From Legionella taurinensis (GTDB lineage Bacteria; Pseudomonadota; Gammaproteobacteria; Legionellales; Legionellaceae): a DNA stretch of 64,000 bases. Location: the NCBI RefSeq assembly GCF_900452865.1, contig NZ_UGOZ01000001.1:2294001-2358000 (forward strand), given 5' to 3'. Shown here piece after piece: positions 37,635-46,733 of the stretch (positions within the stretch are counted from its first letter, which is position 1; the number at the start of each line of letters is the position of its first letter). Position numbers and translations under genes: made by a program. Under the pieces are notes generated by a model that had not been told where the DNA came from, did not search any database, and was given only the letters and a program-made list of their open reading frames with translations.

Positions 37635-37664
37635 TAGACAAATTACCCTCTACAAGCGTATAAT
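37635..37664 (+). promoter_or_regulatory. Promoter of rimO
   Basis: TAGACA (37635-37640), an 18-bp spacer and the consensus TATAAT (37659-37664). Start near 37671, giving a leader of about 80 nt. Confidence 0.6.
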
Positions 37665-37701
37665 TAGCCCACTTTTTTTACAGTTAGCCAATTGCCTATC
37701 A

Positions 37702-37724
37702 GGTTGCCTTGGGAAAAGGCAACC
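37702..37724 (+). promoter_or_regulatory. Stem-loop in the rimO leader
   Basis: GGTTGCCTT (37702-37710), loop GGGAA, AAGGCAACC (37716-37724), a perfect 9-bp stem. It lies after the predicted rimO start and has no T-run, so it is a leader hairpin more likely than a dsbD terminator. Confidence 0.45.
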
Positions 37725-37750
37725 CGCCGCTACAGTATTGAGGAATAAGC

Positions 37751-39055
37751 ATGAATCATCGCGTGGGTTTTGTCAGTCTGGGTTGTCCAAAAGCCTTAGT
37801 GGACTCTGAGCGTATCATCACCCAGCTACGGGCCCAGGGCTATGATCTGGTTTCCACTTACGAAGACGCGGGTGTTGTGGTCGTCAATACCTGCGGTTTT
37901 ATCGATGCCGCCGTGACGGAATCGCTGGATACCATTAAAGAAGCCATGGCTGAAAATGGCCGGGTGATTGTTACGGGCTGTCTGGGCGCCAAAGCGGATT
38001 TAATTCGTGAAGCCTGCCCCGATGTGCTTCACATCAGCGGCGCGCATGCTTATGAAGACGTGGTGCGTGCTGTCCATCGTCACTTGCCGCCGCCCGCGGA
38101 TCCTTTTACCCAATTGGTGCCTCCGCAAGGCATTAAATTAACCCCACGTCATTACGCCTATTTAAAAATTTCAGAAGGCTGCAATCAGAAATGCACCTTC
38201 TGCATCATCCCGACCATGCGCGGCAAATTGCAAAGCTACCCCCTGGCTCAGGTTTTATCCGAAGCCAAACGCCTCAAAGACGCCGGCGTTCAGGAATTGC
38301 TGGTGATTTCTCAGGACACCAGCGCTTATGGCGTCGATACCCGTTACCAGGAAATCGAATGGCAGGGCCAAACGGTGCAGACCCGTTTTTATGATCTGTG
38401 CCAGCAATTGGGTGAGCTGGGGTTGTGGGTTCGCCTGCATTATGTTTACCCTTACCCCCACGTCGATGACATCATTCCCCTGATGCGTGACGGGCTGATT
38501 CTCCCTTACCTCGATATCCCCTTGCAGCACGCCAGCACGCGGGTTTTAAAAGCCATGAAACGCCCGGCCAGCAGTGAAAACACCTTGGCCCGCATTAAAA
38601 AATGGCGGGAAATTTGCCCGGACATTACGTTGCGATCCACCTTCATTGTTGGTTTCCCGGGTGAAACAGAGGAAGAGTTCGAGGAGCTGCTTGATTTTCT
38701 TAAAGAGGCGCAGCTGGATCGCGTAGGCTGTTTCCAGTACTCTCCCGTTGAAGGCGCAGCAGCCAATCAGTTGCCTCAGCCGATACCCGATGAGATTAAA
38801 GAAGAACGTTATCACCGCTTCATGCAGGTTCAGGCTGAAATCAGCCGTGAAAAACTGGCCGCCAAAATTGGCACTCGCCAGACCGTCCTTATCGACAGCA
38901 TCGAAGACGATCAAATCATCGCCCGCAGCAAAAGCGACGCACCTGAAATTGACGGCCTTGTTTACCTGCCCTTTGATGAATCCATGAAAACCGGAAACCT
39001 TGTCGACGTCACCATTGTTGACAGTGATGATTATGATTTGTATGCAGAGTATTGA
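37751..39055 (+). CDS. rimO: Ribosomal protein uS12 methylthiotransferase RimO
   Basis: RimO is a radical-SAM enzyme that adds a methylthio group to the conserved Asp of ribosomal protein S12. The 434-aa protein has the N-terminal UPF0004 domain with its own cluster cysteines ([35 protein letters not shown]), the radical-SAM C144-x3-C148-x2-C151 ([12 protein letters not shown]), and a C-terminal TRAM domain ([20 protein letters not shown]). The [10 protein letters not shown] start is specific for RimO against MiaB. The ATG at 37751 has GAGGAA 5 nt upstream. Confidence 0.97.
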   Translation: MNHRVGFVSLGCPKALVDSERIITQLRAQGYDLVSTYEDAGVVVVNTCGFIDAAVTESLDTIKEAMAENGRVIVTGCLGAKADLIREACPDVLHISGAHAYEDVVRAVHRHLPPPADPFTQLVPPQGIKLTPRHYAYLKISEGCNQKCTFCIIPTMRGKLQSYPLAQVLSEAKRLKDAGVQELLVISQDTSAYGVDTRYQEIEWQGQTVQTRFYDLCQQLGELGLWVRLHYVYPYPHVDDIIPLMRDGLILPYLDIPLQHASTRVLKAMKRPASSENTLARIKKWREICPDITLRSTFIVGFPGETEEEFEELLDFLKEAQLDRVGCFQYSPVEGAAANQLPQPIPDEIKEERYHRFMQVQAEISREKLAAKIGTRQTVLIDSIEDDQIIARSKSDAPEIDGLVYLPFDESMKTGNLVDVTIVDSDDYDLYAEY

Positions 39056-39084
39056 TTAATCCCGAGACTGCAATTGTCCTGTAA

Positions 39085-39110
39085 CAGGGAGCCATCGCTC
39101 CCTGGTCTTT
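39085..39110 (+). terminator. Probable rimO terminator
   Basis: CAGGGAGC (39085-39092), loop CATC, GCTCCCTG (39097-39104), then GTCTTT. Stable 8-bp stem with a weak T-run; the convergent gene ends at 39109. Confidence 0.5.
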
Positions 39111-40062
39111 AGTGTAGAAAACTTGTCATCACTGAGGCATAACCGGTTTCGGCTTTCACACCTTCTTCCTTTTTCAACGATTGAGCGAACCACATCCCAG
39201 GGACGCTGCCGGGTTTTATTACCATGGCAGACGCGCTTAGACTGGGCGCTAAAAATTCGCCTTCAAAGGCAAGTTGATCGATGTCTTTAAGAAAAGGGCC
39301 GGGACCTAACGTTCTCATAATGCTTCTGACGGAATTGTCCTTCATTAAGTGCAGTTGTGTGGGTTCGCCCTGCTGTAAATTCGTCTGAATGGACAGCACG
39401 GGCTGTAACAGGTTAACGCAGCGAGCCACGTCTTTTTGGGTTTTTAAATCGTGGATGCAATGAATAATATTGGAAGGGTAAGCCACAATATCCATATCCT
39501 TATAAACGTCCCGTATCTGCTGAAACGTTGCTTCATGCCCCCAACTTTGTTTAAGAATCACCGCTTCAATGACGAGTTGCTTAAAACGCACAAGCCCGTA
39601 TTGCTCAATCAGCCCCAGCAAGAAAGCACGTAAATCGTCTGAATCGCCATCCATGGAAAACTCATTGGGTCGATTCGTCTGTAACAGGTCCCAAAACCCT
39701 TTCACCGCCAGTTCAGGGTTGGTTTCTGCGCTGGTCATAAAATAGGATTTAATCAAATCCCAGCTTTTAACCACCTGATGACTTAAGTCAACAATAACGA
39801 CTTGTGGAGGCGCACTCAACTGTTCGCCCAAATGGCAGGCAATGGCAATCGCCCCAAAAATGGACGTGCCAACCAACACAAACGGTTTGGTCGCCTGATA
39901 AGGGGTTAAATCGGATTTCCTTATTGGATCATTGCCCATAAAAAACGAGAAACAATCCATTAATTCGTCTGAATGTAACTGCGTCACTGTTGACAAAAGC
40001 TGTTCACAGCGACTGGCTTTATCGAGACTTAATAAATCAGAAATGTGGGATGAAACGCTCAT
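39109..40062 (-). CDS. Unknown cytosolic protein, possible Rossmann-type or effector
   Basis: A 317-aa protein I do not recognise. There is no signal peptide. Residues about 60-100 read PFVLVGTSIFGAIAIACHLG followed by QVVIVDLSHQVVKSWDLI, a strand-loop-helix-strand arrangement like the first half of a nucleotide- or SAM-binding Rossmann fold with the acidic residue (VDLS) at the end of strand 2. It is then helical. The C-terminus KKEEGVKAETGYASVMTSFLH has Glu residues followed by Ser/Thr and a hydrophobic end, a pattern seen in Legionella type IV substrates. The ATG at 40062 has AAGAG 8 nt upstream. It sits alone downstream of rimO in convergent orientation. Confidence 0.7.
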   Translation of the reverse strand: MSVSSHISDLLSLDKASRCEQLLSTVTQLHSDELMDCFSFFMGNDPIRKSDLTPYQATKPFVLVGTSIFGAIAIACHLGEQLSAPPQVVIVDLSHQVVKSWDLIKSYFMTSAETNPELAVKGFWDLLQTNRPNEFSMDGDSDDLRAFLLGLIEQYGLVRFKQLVIEAVILKQSWGHEATFQQIRDVYKDMDIVAYPSNIIHCIHDLKTQKDVARCVNLLQPVLSIQTNLQQGEPTQLHLMKDNSVRSIMRTLGPGPFLKDIDQLAFEGEFLAPSLSASAMVIKPGSVPGMWFAQSLKKEEGVKAETGYASVMTSFLH

Positions 40063-40189
40063 AATATTCGCTCTTTATACCAACACAAGAGGCATATTAT
40101 AAACTATTTGTTCAAAAAACTTCTATAAATCACCCTGAAAACTGCGTCATGGTGCGCCAGTATTAAATCCTGTTTGTAAAATCAAGGAG

Positions 40190-42967
40190 TTAATCCCGGC
40201 TCAATCGATAAATCGCAGCGCTGATGTCCCGGACGTGACGCTGATGGCCTGACAAGCCTTTATGGTCAGCGTGCAATCCCAGCATTTGATGGTGCAACCA
40301 TTTGTGGTAGGTTTTGTACGCCTCTTTCAGCCGGTTAAATCGACTAGGGGTTATTTTTTTAGCAATGGCCAGTTGCTGAAGAAGCTGCAAGGTGTTGGTG
40401 TAGCGGGCTAAGGAACATTCGGTGCTGCATAACACTAAAAATTGCACCAGAAACTCCAAATCAATAAGCCCGCCCCGGGCGTGTTTAATGTCCCTTCCTT
40501 CCACTTTCGCCAGATTGCGGCTCATCTTTTCGCGCATGGTCTGCACTTCCTCTGCTGTTTTCTGCCATTCACGCGGCAATAACAGGATGTCTTTTTTCAA
40601 TTGCAGAAACGCGTGGCGGCTTTTTCTGTTACCATAGAGCAGGCGGCATCGAACCAGCGCCTGATGTTCCCAAGTCCAGGCCTGTCTGCGTTGATACTCC
40701 AGAAAAGCTGTCAAAGGACTTACCAGCAAACCGGCAGAACCCGAAGGTCTCAGACGGGTATCCACGGCATAAAGAATACCGAACTGTGACCGCGTCGTTA
40801 ACATGTGGATGATTTTTTGCGACAGGCGATTAACCAGTCCCTCCTGTTCAAAGGGAACATCATGAACAAAAACCAAGTCGAGATCGGAATTGTAATTCAT
40901 TTCCATGCTGCCCAGTTTACCGTAGGCAATTACATCAAATCGATGGGTGATCCCGGCCATTTCAGGGTAACGAAGGCTCAACTCGCGACAGGCGTGATTA
41001 ATCACCTGGATCACAATCACTTCCGCCACATCGGCTAAAAAGCGGCCGGCCTTAACCCCATCCATGCGACCATCCATTTCCGCACGGGCTGCCAACAGCC
41101 ATTGTGTTAATTTAAATTGACGTAAAACATCCTCCTGAAGGTCAATTTCACTGACGTGGCTTAATTGATTTTGAAGTTGCTGAGCCAATTGATTGCGGCT
41201 GGGCGCACGCCAATTGCGTTCTTTATCCAACAGCACTTCCATTAAGAAAGGATAATTCACCAGCAGGGAAGTAATAAACGGGCTTTCTGCAAACCAGTGG
41301 AGCAACTCCTTCAACGCCTGCGGATTTTCAGCCAGCAGCGCAAGGTAAGCGCTGCGGCCTACAATGTTTTCGAGAAGGTGCATGACCTGCAATAAAACCG
41401 ACTCGGCATCAGGAACCTGGGTTAATTCCTGCAGAAGCAGCACCATAAAACGATCAAGCCGCATGCGTGCAGCCTGATTGAGACGCCGGCATCGCGGCGC
41501 ATGACGAAAGGCATGGATCATCTGATAGCAGCGTTCTGCATTGCGATAGCCTAAACTGGACAACAGATTCACCGCCATCGCGCTTTCCACATGCCCCTGC
41601 CAAAGGCTGGTCAACTGATGGCTTAACAGGCGTTCCCGATCTTCATACGCATCGCCCTTGCCCATGGCAGTATGAAAGGTGGTACTGACAATCCGTTGGA
41701 ATTGATGCAGACGATTCAGCAGTTCATCGTAACTTTCATACTCCATGGCCAGGGCGATTTGATCCTGTTTAACCGGATTAGTCGGTAAGGCATGGGTTTG
41801 TTGATCATTCTCGCTTTGCAGACAATTTTCCAGTTTGCGTAAAAAAAGATAGGCTTCCCGTAAAATACCGGTACGCGGCAACAACTTGCAGCGCCGCAAC
41901 GCGTCCAATGCGTTCAGCGCATTGGGTTGGCGCAGAGGTGGGAGGCGTCCGCCGCGAATCAACTGGATATTCTGAATCACAAATTCAATTTCGCGTATTC
42001 CCCCAAGGCCCCGTTTAATGTCATTCAGTCTGGGGTTCAATTGAATTTCCCTCTCAATCAAAGCCTTCATGCTGCGCAAGGATTCAATCACGGAAAAATC
42101 CACATAGCGGCGATAAACAAAAGGGACTATCAGCCGCTCAAACCAGGCTGGTGGTTCGTCTTCCGGTGCACAGATAACGCGCGCTTTAGCCATGGCATAG
42201 CGCTCCCAATCCCGTCCCTGCTCCTGATAATAGGTTTCAAGCGCCGTCAAGGAACTGACCAATGCCCCGCTTTCACCGTTGGGCCGCAGACGCAAATCCA
42301 CACGAAACACGAATCCCTCAGGCGTGGGTTCCTGAAACAATTGCATGAACATCTGCACGATTTTGGTGAAGTACTGCTGATTACTGATTGATTGCGGGCC
42401 CTGGGTATGGCCGGCCGCGGAGTAGGCAAAAATCAAATCGATGTCGGAAGAATAATTGAGTTCCTGCCCGCCTAATTTACCCATGGCAATCGTATAGAGA
42501 CAGACAGGATTGCCTCCGGCATCGCAGGGCATGCCGTACCGTTCCACCAAGTCCTGATGGCAAAACCGCAGGGTGGTTAAAATAAGCGCATCAGCACAAT
42601 GAGACCAACTGGCCATGGTGTTTGCGGTAGTCGCAAAACCGGCGTACTCGCGAAGCAGGAGACGCAGAAAATGCCGGTGGCGGAACTGGCGAAGCTGCCG
42701 TGAAAACGACGCCGGCCTTGCCTGCGTCAGCAATTCATTGGCCAACCGATGATAGTCCTCACAGGAAAGGGCGTTCATGCCCTCGTCCGTTTTTAATAAC
42801 TGCGTCAAGGTATCCAGCTGATGACAGGCATAATCGCTAACGACCAGCAATTTGCATACCGCGGCACGCAGAGGGTGATTGAGCGAGGCAAAATGCCGTT
42901 CAAATAAAGCCGTCCTGTGCTGCAGCGATTGGGGAATGCCGCAGGAAAGCGCGCGATCGGCCTCCAC
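40190..42967 (-). CDS. glnE: Glutamine synthetase adenylyltransferase / adenylyl-removing enzyme GlnE
   Basis: GlnE adds AMP to and removes it from glutamine synthetase in answer to PII and glutamine, setting nitrogen assimilation. Two nucleotidyltransferase domains are visible in the 925-aa protein: GKLGGQELNYSSDIDLIFAY in the N-terminal (deadenylating) half and GKLGSMEMNYNSDLDLVFVH in the C-terminal (adenylylating) half, with a helical linker between. The frame runs up to 43030 inside the VOC gene, but that part is not GlnE-like; the GTG at 42967, 2 nt after the VOC stop, is my preferred start, without a strong ribosome-binding site, so translational coupling is likely. TTG 42976 is another choice. 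Confidence 0.9.
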   Translation of the reverse strand: MEADRALSCGIPQSLQHRTALFERHFASLNHPLRAAVCKLLVVSDYACHQLDTLTQLLKTDEGMNALSCEDYHRLANELLTQARPASFSRQLRQFRHRHFLRLLLREYAGFATTANTMASWSHCADALILTTLRFCHQDLVERYGMPCDAGGNPVCLYTIAMGKLGGQELNYSSDIDLIFAYSAAGHTQGPQSISNQQYFTKIVQMFMQLFQEPTPEGFVFRVDLRLRPNGESGALVSSLTALETYYQEQGRDWERYAMAKARVICAPEDEPPAWFERLIVPFVYRRYVDFSVIESLRSMKALIEREIQLNPRLNDIKRGLGGIREIEFVIQNIQLIRGGRLPPLRQPNALNALDALRRCKLLPRTGILREAYLFLRKLENCLQSENDQQTHALPTNPVKQDQIALAMEYESYDELLNRLHQFQRIVSTTFHTAMGKGDAYEDRERLLSHQLTSLWQGHVESAMAVNLLSSLGYRNAERCYQMIHAFRHAPRCRRLNQAARMRLDRFMVLLLQELTQVPDAESVLLQVMHLLENIVGRSAYLALLAENPQALKELLHWFAESPFITSLLVNYPFLMEVLLDKERNWRAPSRNQLAQQLQNQLSHVSEIDLQEDVLRQFKLTQWLLAARAEMDGRMDGVKAGRFLADVAEVIVIQVINHACRELSLRYPEMAGITHRFDVIAYGKLGSMEMNYNSDLDLVFVHDVPFEQEGLVNRLSQKIIHMLTTRSQFGILYAVDTRLRPSGSAGLLVSPLTAFLEYQRRQAWTWEHQALVRCRLLYGNRKSRHAFLQLKKDILLLPREWQKTAEEVQTMREKMSRNLAKVEGRDIKHARGGLIDLEFLVQFLVLCSTECSLARYTNTLQLLQQLAIAKKITPSRFNRLKEAYKTYHKWLHHQMLGLHADHKGLSGHQRHVRDISAAIYRLSRD

Positions 42968-42969
42968 GC

Positions 42970-43407
42970 TCAATCCGGCTTTTTCATGGGGTCCGGCATG
43001 GCGTTCATGTCCATGTAGAAGGGTTCCCACACATGGCCATCAATGTCCTGAAAGGCACAACCGTACATCCATCCCATGTCCTGCCTGGGACGATACTCTT
43101 TACCGCCAGCGGCGATCGCCTGTTTCATCATGGTGTCTACCGCTTCACGGCTCTCTAAGGACACCGCCACCAGGACTTCCTTGCTCCGTGCTGCATCGGC
43201 TATCTCGTGGTGGGGCGTAAATCCCTTGAAAAAGGGCTCCGTCAGAAGCATGGCAAAATTATGCTTGCCAATCACCATGCAGGTTGCCTTTTCATCACTG
43301 AATTGAGGATTGAATTCAAATCCCAGCTGCTTGAAAAAGTGAATGGTTCTGGACAAATCCTTAACCGGCAAATTCACAAACATCTGACGTTCCTGCGCGC
43401 TTTCCAT
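42970..43407 (-). CDS. VOC superfamily (glyoxalase/bleomycin-resistance fold) protein
   Basis: A 145-aa single-module protein with the paired beta-alpha-beta-beta-beta fold of the vicinal oxygen chelate group: QMFVNLPVKDLSRTIHFFKQLGF at the start and GCAFQDIDGHVWEPFYMDM at the end, where the His and Glu would bind metal. Substrate unknown; such genes range from lyases to antibiotic-binding proteins. The frame is open to 43476, but ATG 43407 is preceded by AGGAGG 8 nt upstream, which decides the start and removes overlap with the methyltransferase (stop at 43424). It is the middle gene of a run methyltransferase-VOC-glnE. Confidence 0.88.
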   Translation of the reverse strand: MESAQERQMFVNLPVKDLSRTIHFFKQLGFEFNPQFSDEKATCMVIGKHNFAMLLTEPFFKGFTPHHEIADAARSKEVLVAVSLESREAVDTMMKQAIAAGGKEYRPRQDMGWMYGCAFQDIDGHVWEPFYMDMNAMPDPMKKPD

Positions 43408-43423
43408 CGCCTCTGCCTCCTGG

Positions 43424-44182
43424 CTATTTTCGACATTCAAAAAGGATAGACGCATCCTCTTGACCCGGTTTTTCATTGCGATCGTAGGCTTTCATTAGTT
43501 TAATTTTTTTAAAGCCAACCTGCCTTAAAATCTCAATCAAAATGGAGGGATTATCATAAAGCCTGAGTTTAAATTCTTCGATTTCAGTATGGGTAATGGA
43601 ATTCATTTCCACCAATTCATAACGTCCAACGGCATGGCAGATGGAATTGTTCAGAGTGACCAGTTGGCTGGCAATGATTGAGTTGCCATCGGGTCTTTCC
43701 CAAATGGAGCCGCGCCAGATGCCCAAAGGCGGCAGGGAAAACGAGGTTTCGACTTCAAACAGTAAAATGCCCTTGTCTTCGAGATGCTCGTAGAGGGTTT
43801 TGAGTGACCGTTCAATTTTATCAATCGGTGTAATCAATCCAAAGGAACCCGCGGGAATAAAAATGAGGTTGTATTGGGTCGGGCGCGACAAGGTCTCGAC
43901 AAAATCCATCCACACAAACGGTTCGAGGTTTTTCATCTGTGCCTTGGCATTTAACGCGGTCACCATGTGTTCGCTGGCATCAAAACCATGGACATTGAAT
44001 CCTTCTTCTATGAGAGGCAGTAAAAAGCGTCCGGAACCACACATCGGCTCGAGAATAAGCCCTTTCGCTTCTTTCACATAGGAGCGGTAAAATTGATAGG
44101 CCTTCTCCGGGGGAGAAGGTCGGCTTAAATCATAAAATTGCGTGCAAAGATTCAGGTAAGCTTCACGGTTTGGTTTTAGCAT
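43424..44182 (-). CDS. Class I SAM-dependent methyltransferase
   Basis: 252 residues with a standard methyltransferase core: motif I LILEPMCGSGRFLLPLIEEG, motif II with GFDASEHMVTAL, and YNLIFIPAGSFGLI at motif IV. The N-terminal PPEKAYQFYRSY region may form a lid. The substrate cannot be told; closest type by look is the small-molecule or ubiquinone-like methyltransferase group. The ATG at 44182 has AAGGA about 5 nt upstream. First gene of the run leading to glnE, with a 320-bp upstream gap holding a palindrome. Confidence 0.88.
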   Translation of the reverse strand: MLKPNREAYLNLCTQFYDLSRPSPPEKAYQFYRSYVKEAKGLILEPMCGSGRFLLPLIEEGFNVHGFDASEHMVTALNAKAQMKNLEPFVWMDFVETLSRPTQYNLIFIPAGSFGLITPIDKIERSLKTLYEHLEDKGILLFEVETSFSLPPLGIWRGSIWERPDGNSIIASQLVTLNNSICHAVGRYELVEMNSITHTEIEEFKLRLYDNPSILIEILRQVGFKKIKLMKAYDRNEKPGQEDASILFECRK

Positions 44183-44503
44183 AAATTCCTTGATGTCAGT
44201 TGCAGTTCGCTTTGCATGTCAGCGAAAAAAGATTATTGTAAATCAAACAACAATTTACAAAATCTCCCCGTCAAAAATCAAGCTGTAAAGCAGGAAATTT
44301 ATTGCAAGCCTCCGACAAGATGAATGCCGGGTCATGCGATGCGATTAGTCAGCGCGTCACGATTTTTTACCAGAACCGCTTTATCGCTGAAGCCTTTTCC
44401 GCGCCCTCCCGTTGCGGCGTTATTTTTGCATGCGTTTTCACATGGTACAGCCTTTAAGATAACGCTATACTGACTACAGGATGAGTCAACGGAGTTGAAA
44501 CAG
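44183..44503. promoter_or_regulatory. 320-bp divergent regulatory gap
   Basis: Separates the methyltransferase gene (minus) from the solute-binding gene (plus). It contains a palindrome (TTGTAAAT 44236-44243, ATTTACAA 44253-44260, 9-bp gap), a smaller one (TTCGCT 44206-44211, AGCGAA 44221-44226), and a good -10 box (TATACT at 44466-44471) with no convincing -35. I see no ORF or RNA gene in it. Confidence 0.45.
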
Positions 44504-45241
44504 ATGATGGCCCGATTACTACTTGCTTTATTGCTGCTGCTGGCATTGCCTGTTCACTCGGCAGGCCCTCCTTTGGTGGTCGCCGTGGATAATTTTTCTC
44601 CGCCTTTTGTTCTTCGCGGAGCCAATTCGCAATTGTACGGTTTTGACATTGCCATGATGGAAAACATTTGTCAGCGAATCAATCGAACCTGTCAATACAA
44701 ACCCATGCCCTTTAACCGCTTACTGGATGCCGTCGAAAGCGGGCAGGCCGAGGCGGCTGTGGGCTCCATTATTATCACTTCCGAGCGCTTGACCCAAGTG
44801 AATTTTTCCATCCCCTACCTCATCAGTGAATCACGTTTTCTAGGCCGCACGGAACTGGCGAAGGAACCCTTTGAAATTGCCTTATTCAAGAATCGTAAAA
44901 TTGGCGTGGAGGGAGGAACGGTATTCCCGGATGTCCTGGCCAGTCTTATCAGCAATCCCCAAATTGCCCTCTATGATAATCTGGATGATGTGATTGTCGC
45001 CCTTCATGATGGCGACATTGAATTGGCTTTAATGGACGCACCCACGGCCCTCTACTGGCAAAGCCAATCCTCCGGCACCCTGACGGCCTTAGGTAAACCG
45101 TTTGCTTATGGTTTTGGTTTGGGCGTGGCCGTTAACCGCAACAATTCGGTTTTGTTAAACCAAATTAACCGGGCAATCACAGACTACGCAGCAAGCGAGG
45201 CTTTCAAGAGTGATTATCAGAAATACATGAGCTTTTTTTAA
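44504..45241 (+). CDS. Periplasmic amino-acid-type solute-binding protein (SBP family 3)
   Basis: A 245-aa binding protein of the polar amino acid ABC type, secreted by a signal peptide (LLLALLLLLALPVHSA). Motifs are PPFVLRGANSQLYGFDIAMM near the start, EAAVGSIIITSERLTQVNFSIPY and GKPFAYGFGLGVAVNRNN near the end, all of the SBP_bac_3 fold. No permease or ATPase gene lies next to it, so it is an orphan component or serves as a sensor. Start at ATG 44504 with GGAG 9 nt upstream; the TTG at 44495 overlaps that box. The gene ends in a 12-bp stem-loop shared with the convergent gene. Confidence 0.87.
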   Translation: MMARLLLALLLLLALPVHSAGPPLVVAVDNFSPPFVLRGANSQLYGFDIAMMENICQRINRTCQYKPMPFNRLLDAVESGQAEAAVGSIIITSERLTQVNFSIPYLISESRFLGRTELAKEPFEIALFKNRKIGVEGGTVFPDVLASLISNPQIALYDNLDDVIVALHDGDIELALMDAPTALYWQSQSSGTLTALGKPFAYGFGLGVAVNRNNSVLLNQINRAITDYAASEAFKSDYQKYMSFF

Positions 45242-45276
45242 CAGGGTCCTGGCCCAGCCAATCAGGCAATATCCCA

Positions 45277-45307
45277 CTGACAGGATGCCAGGGCAGCATC
45301 CTGTCAG
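45277..45307. other. Perfect 12-bp stem-loop between convergent genes
   Basis: CTGACAGGATGC (45277-45288), loop CAGGGCA, GCATCCTGTCAG (45296-45307), adjacent to the stop of the 45310 gene. There is no T-run, so it may act as a transcript-end hairpin or a rho-assisted end for both genes. Confidence 0.55.
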
Positions 45308-45309
45308 CC

Positions 45310-45576
45310 TTAATGCACAGTCTGACCTTGCGTCAAACAGCGTGTAATGACCTGACGAGTCACAAAATCCCCCTGCGTGTCGCCATAAAGGGACTTAAAA
45401 TGTTCAGCTAAGGTTAATACCCAGGCAGACAAGCGAAAATTCATTCGTTTCTCTTCCTGATTAACGACCAACTCAAACAATCCTAAGGAATCGCTGTTCT
45501 GCTCATTGGCATATTGTTCCATGATTTGTTGCGCAATGTGCATGTCCCGGTCGCGTGTGGGCCAATCTTTATTCAT
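45310..45576 (-). CDS. Small unknown cytosolic protein (88 aa)
   Basis: 88 residues, no signal peptide and no membrane helix. It looks helical, with RLSAWVLTLAEHFKSLYG as a possible amphipathic helix, and ends in CLTQGQTVH. I do not recognise it. That it is a gene is supported by GAGGT 5 nt before the ATG at 45576 and by the strong stem-loop right after its stop. It lies alone between an orphan binding protein and a permease. Confidence 0.68.
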   Translation of the reverse strand: MNKDWPTRDRDMHIAQQIMEQYANEQNSDSLGLFELVVNQEEKRMNFRLSAWVLTLAEHFKSLYGDTQGDFVTRQVITRCLTQGQTVH

Positions 45577-45653
45577 ATTTACCTCTTGAAACCATTGAAC
45601 GCAGAAGCATTCGCCCCCTTTCTCTACACCCTACATGGGGGTTGGCGTGTAAA

Positions 45654-46733
45654 TTACAAGGGCTTGTCCGCTAATTCTGGTCCTGCATTACGCGCGTGCA
45701 AGGCCTGGGGTTCCTGCCACAGAGTAATAAACAACACCATGATCATCGGTCCGATAAACAATCCCAGCAGGCCTAAGGTTTCGACTCCGCCAAGGATGCC
45801 AAAGAGAACCGCCAGAAAGGGAAGTTCTATCGCACCGCCAATGAGTACCGGTTTAACAAAATGGTCTGCGACAAACATGACAAGGGTGCCCCAAACCAGC
45901 ACAATGATGGCGCTGACCATGCTGCCGCTGGCAATCAAAACCAGAGCGACCACGACAAAAACCACAGGGGCTACAAAAGGGATCATCGCCGCAAGTGCGG
46001 TAACAAATCCAATGAGCGTGGGGGCCGGGAAATCAACCAGTTCGTAACAGATGCCCATTAAAACACCAACACCCAAACCCACGACGATAGTCCCGTTGAC
46101 TGTTCCCCTAAGCGCGGACGGCAGACGGGCTGAGAAACGAAACCAGCGCGCCCCCAGACAGTATTCGCCAATCTGGCTGATCTGTTTATACAGCGTGTCA
46201 CCATCACGGAAAAAGAAAAACAAAGTCAACAGGGTAAAACCCACCTGAAAACCACGATGCGCCAGATTGATGCCGATTTGTTTGATGTAATAACTCGCGG
46301 GAGTCAAGGACAGGTGCATGTTGGACAGCAGGTTTCGGACACTCCCCGGCTTACCGATGTTGTCATTCCAGTAAGTGGTCAATTCATTGCCAATGATTGG
46401 AATTTGCTTTAGCATGCCCGGCGCGGCTCCGCCGTCTTTGTTCAGTGTCTGGAGGTAATTGATGAATAATTGCGATTCCTTCACCAGCAGACTGACTAAC
46501 CAGCTTAAAGGCAGGATGAACAGCAAAGCCAACAGGGTGGTAAACAACAAGGCAGCCCAGGTATCCTGGGAAGCAAAAAAATGGCGCCACCGCTTGTAAA
46601 GGGGGTAAGTGGCGATGGCAATAATCGCTGCCCAGACAATCGACGGGATAAAGCGGTGAATAATAAAAAGCGCCAACAGCACAATACTGATAGTCAAACC
46701 AATACTGATTAATTCTTTGTGATTATCATTCAT
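45654..46733 (-). CDS. AI-2E family (UPF0118/PerM) membrane protein
   Basis: A 359-aa inner-membrane protein with about eight helices: IGLTISIVLLALFIIHRFIP at the N-terminus and a long C-terminal block of glycine-rich helices (VGLGVGVLMGICYELVDFPA, GGVETLGLLGLFIGPMIMVL), typical of the AI-2E/PerM group. Members export small molecules or sodium/protons; AI-2 export is shown for only a few. The ATG overlaps the pgpA stop (ATGA), so it is the last gene of the glyA-to-pgpA run. Confidence 0.87.
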   Translation of the reverse strand: MNDNHKELISIGLTISIVLLALFIIHRFIPSIVWAAIIAIATYPLYKRWRHFFASQDTWAALLFTTLLALLFILPLSWLVSLLVKESQLFINYLQTLNKDGGAAPGMLKQIPIIGNELTTYWNDNIGKPGSVRNLLSNMHLSLTPASYYIKQIGINLAHRGFQVGFTLLTLFFFFRDGDTLYKQISQIGEYCLGARWFRFSARLPSALRGTVNGTIVVGLGVGVLMGICYELVDFPAPTLIGFVTALAAMIPFVAPVVFVVVALVLIASGSMVSAIIVLVWGTLVMFVADHFVKPVLIGGAIELPFLAVLFGILGGVETLGLLGLFIGPMIMVLFITLWQEPQALHARNAGPELADKPL

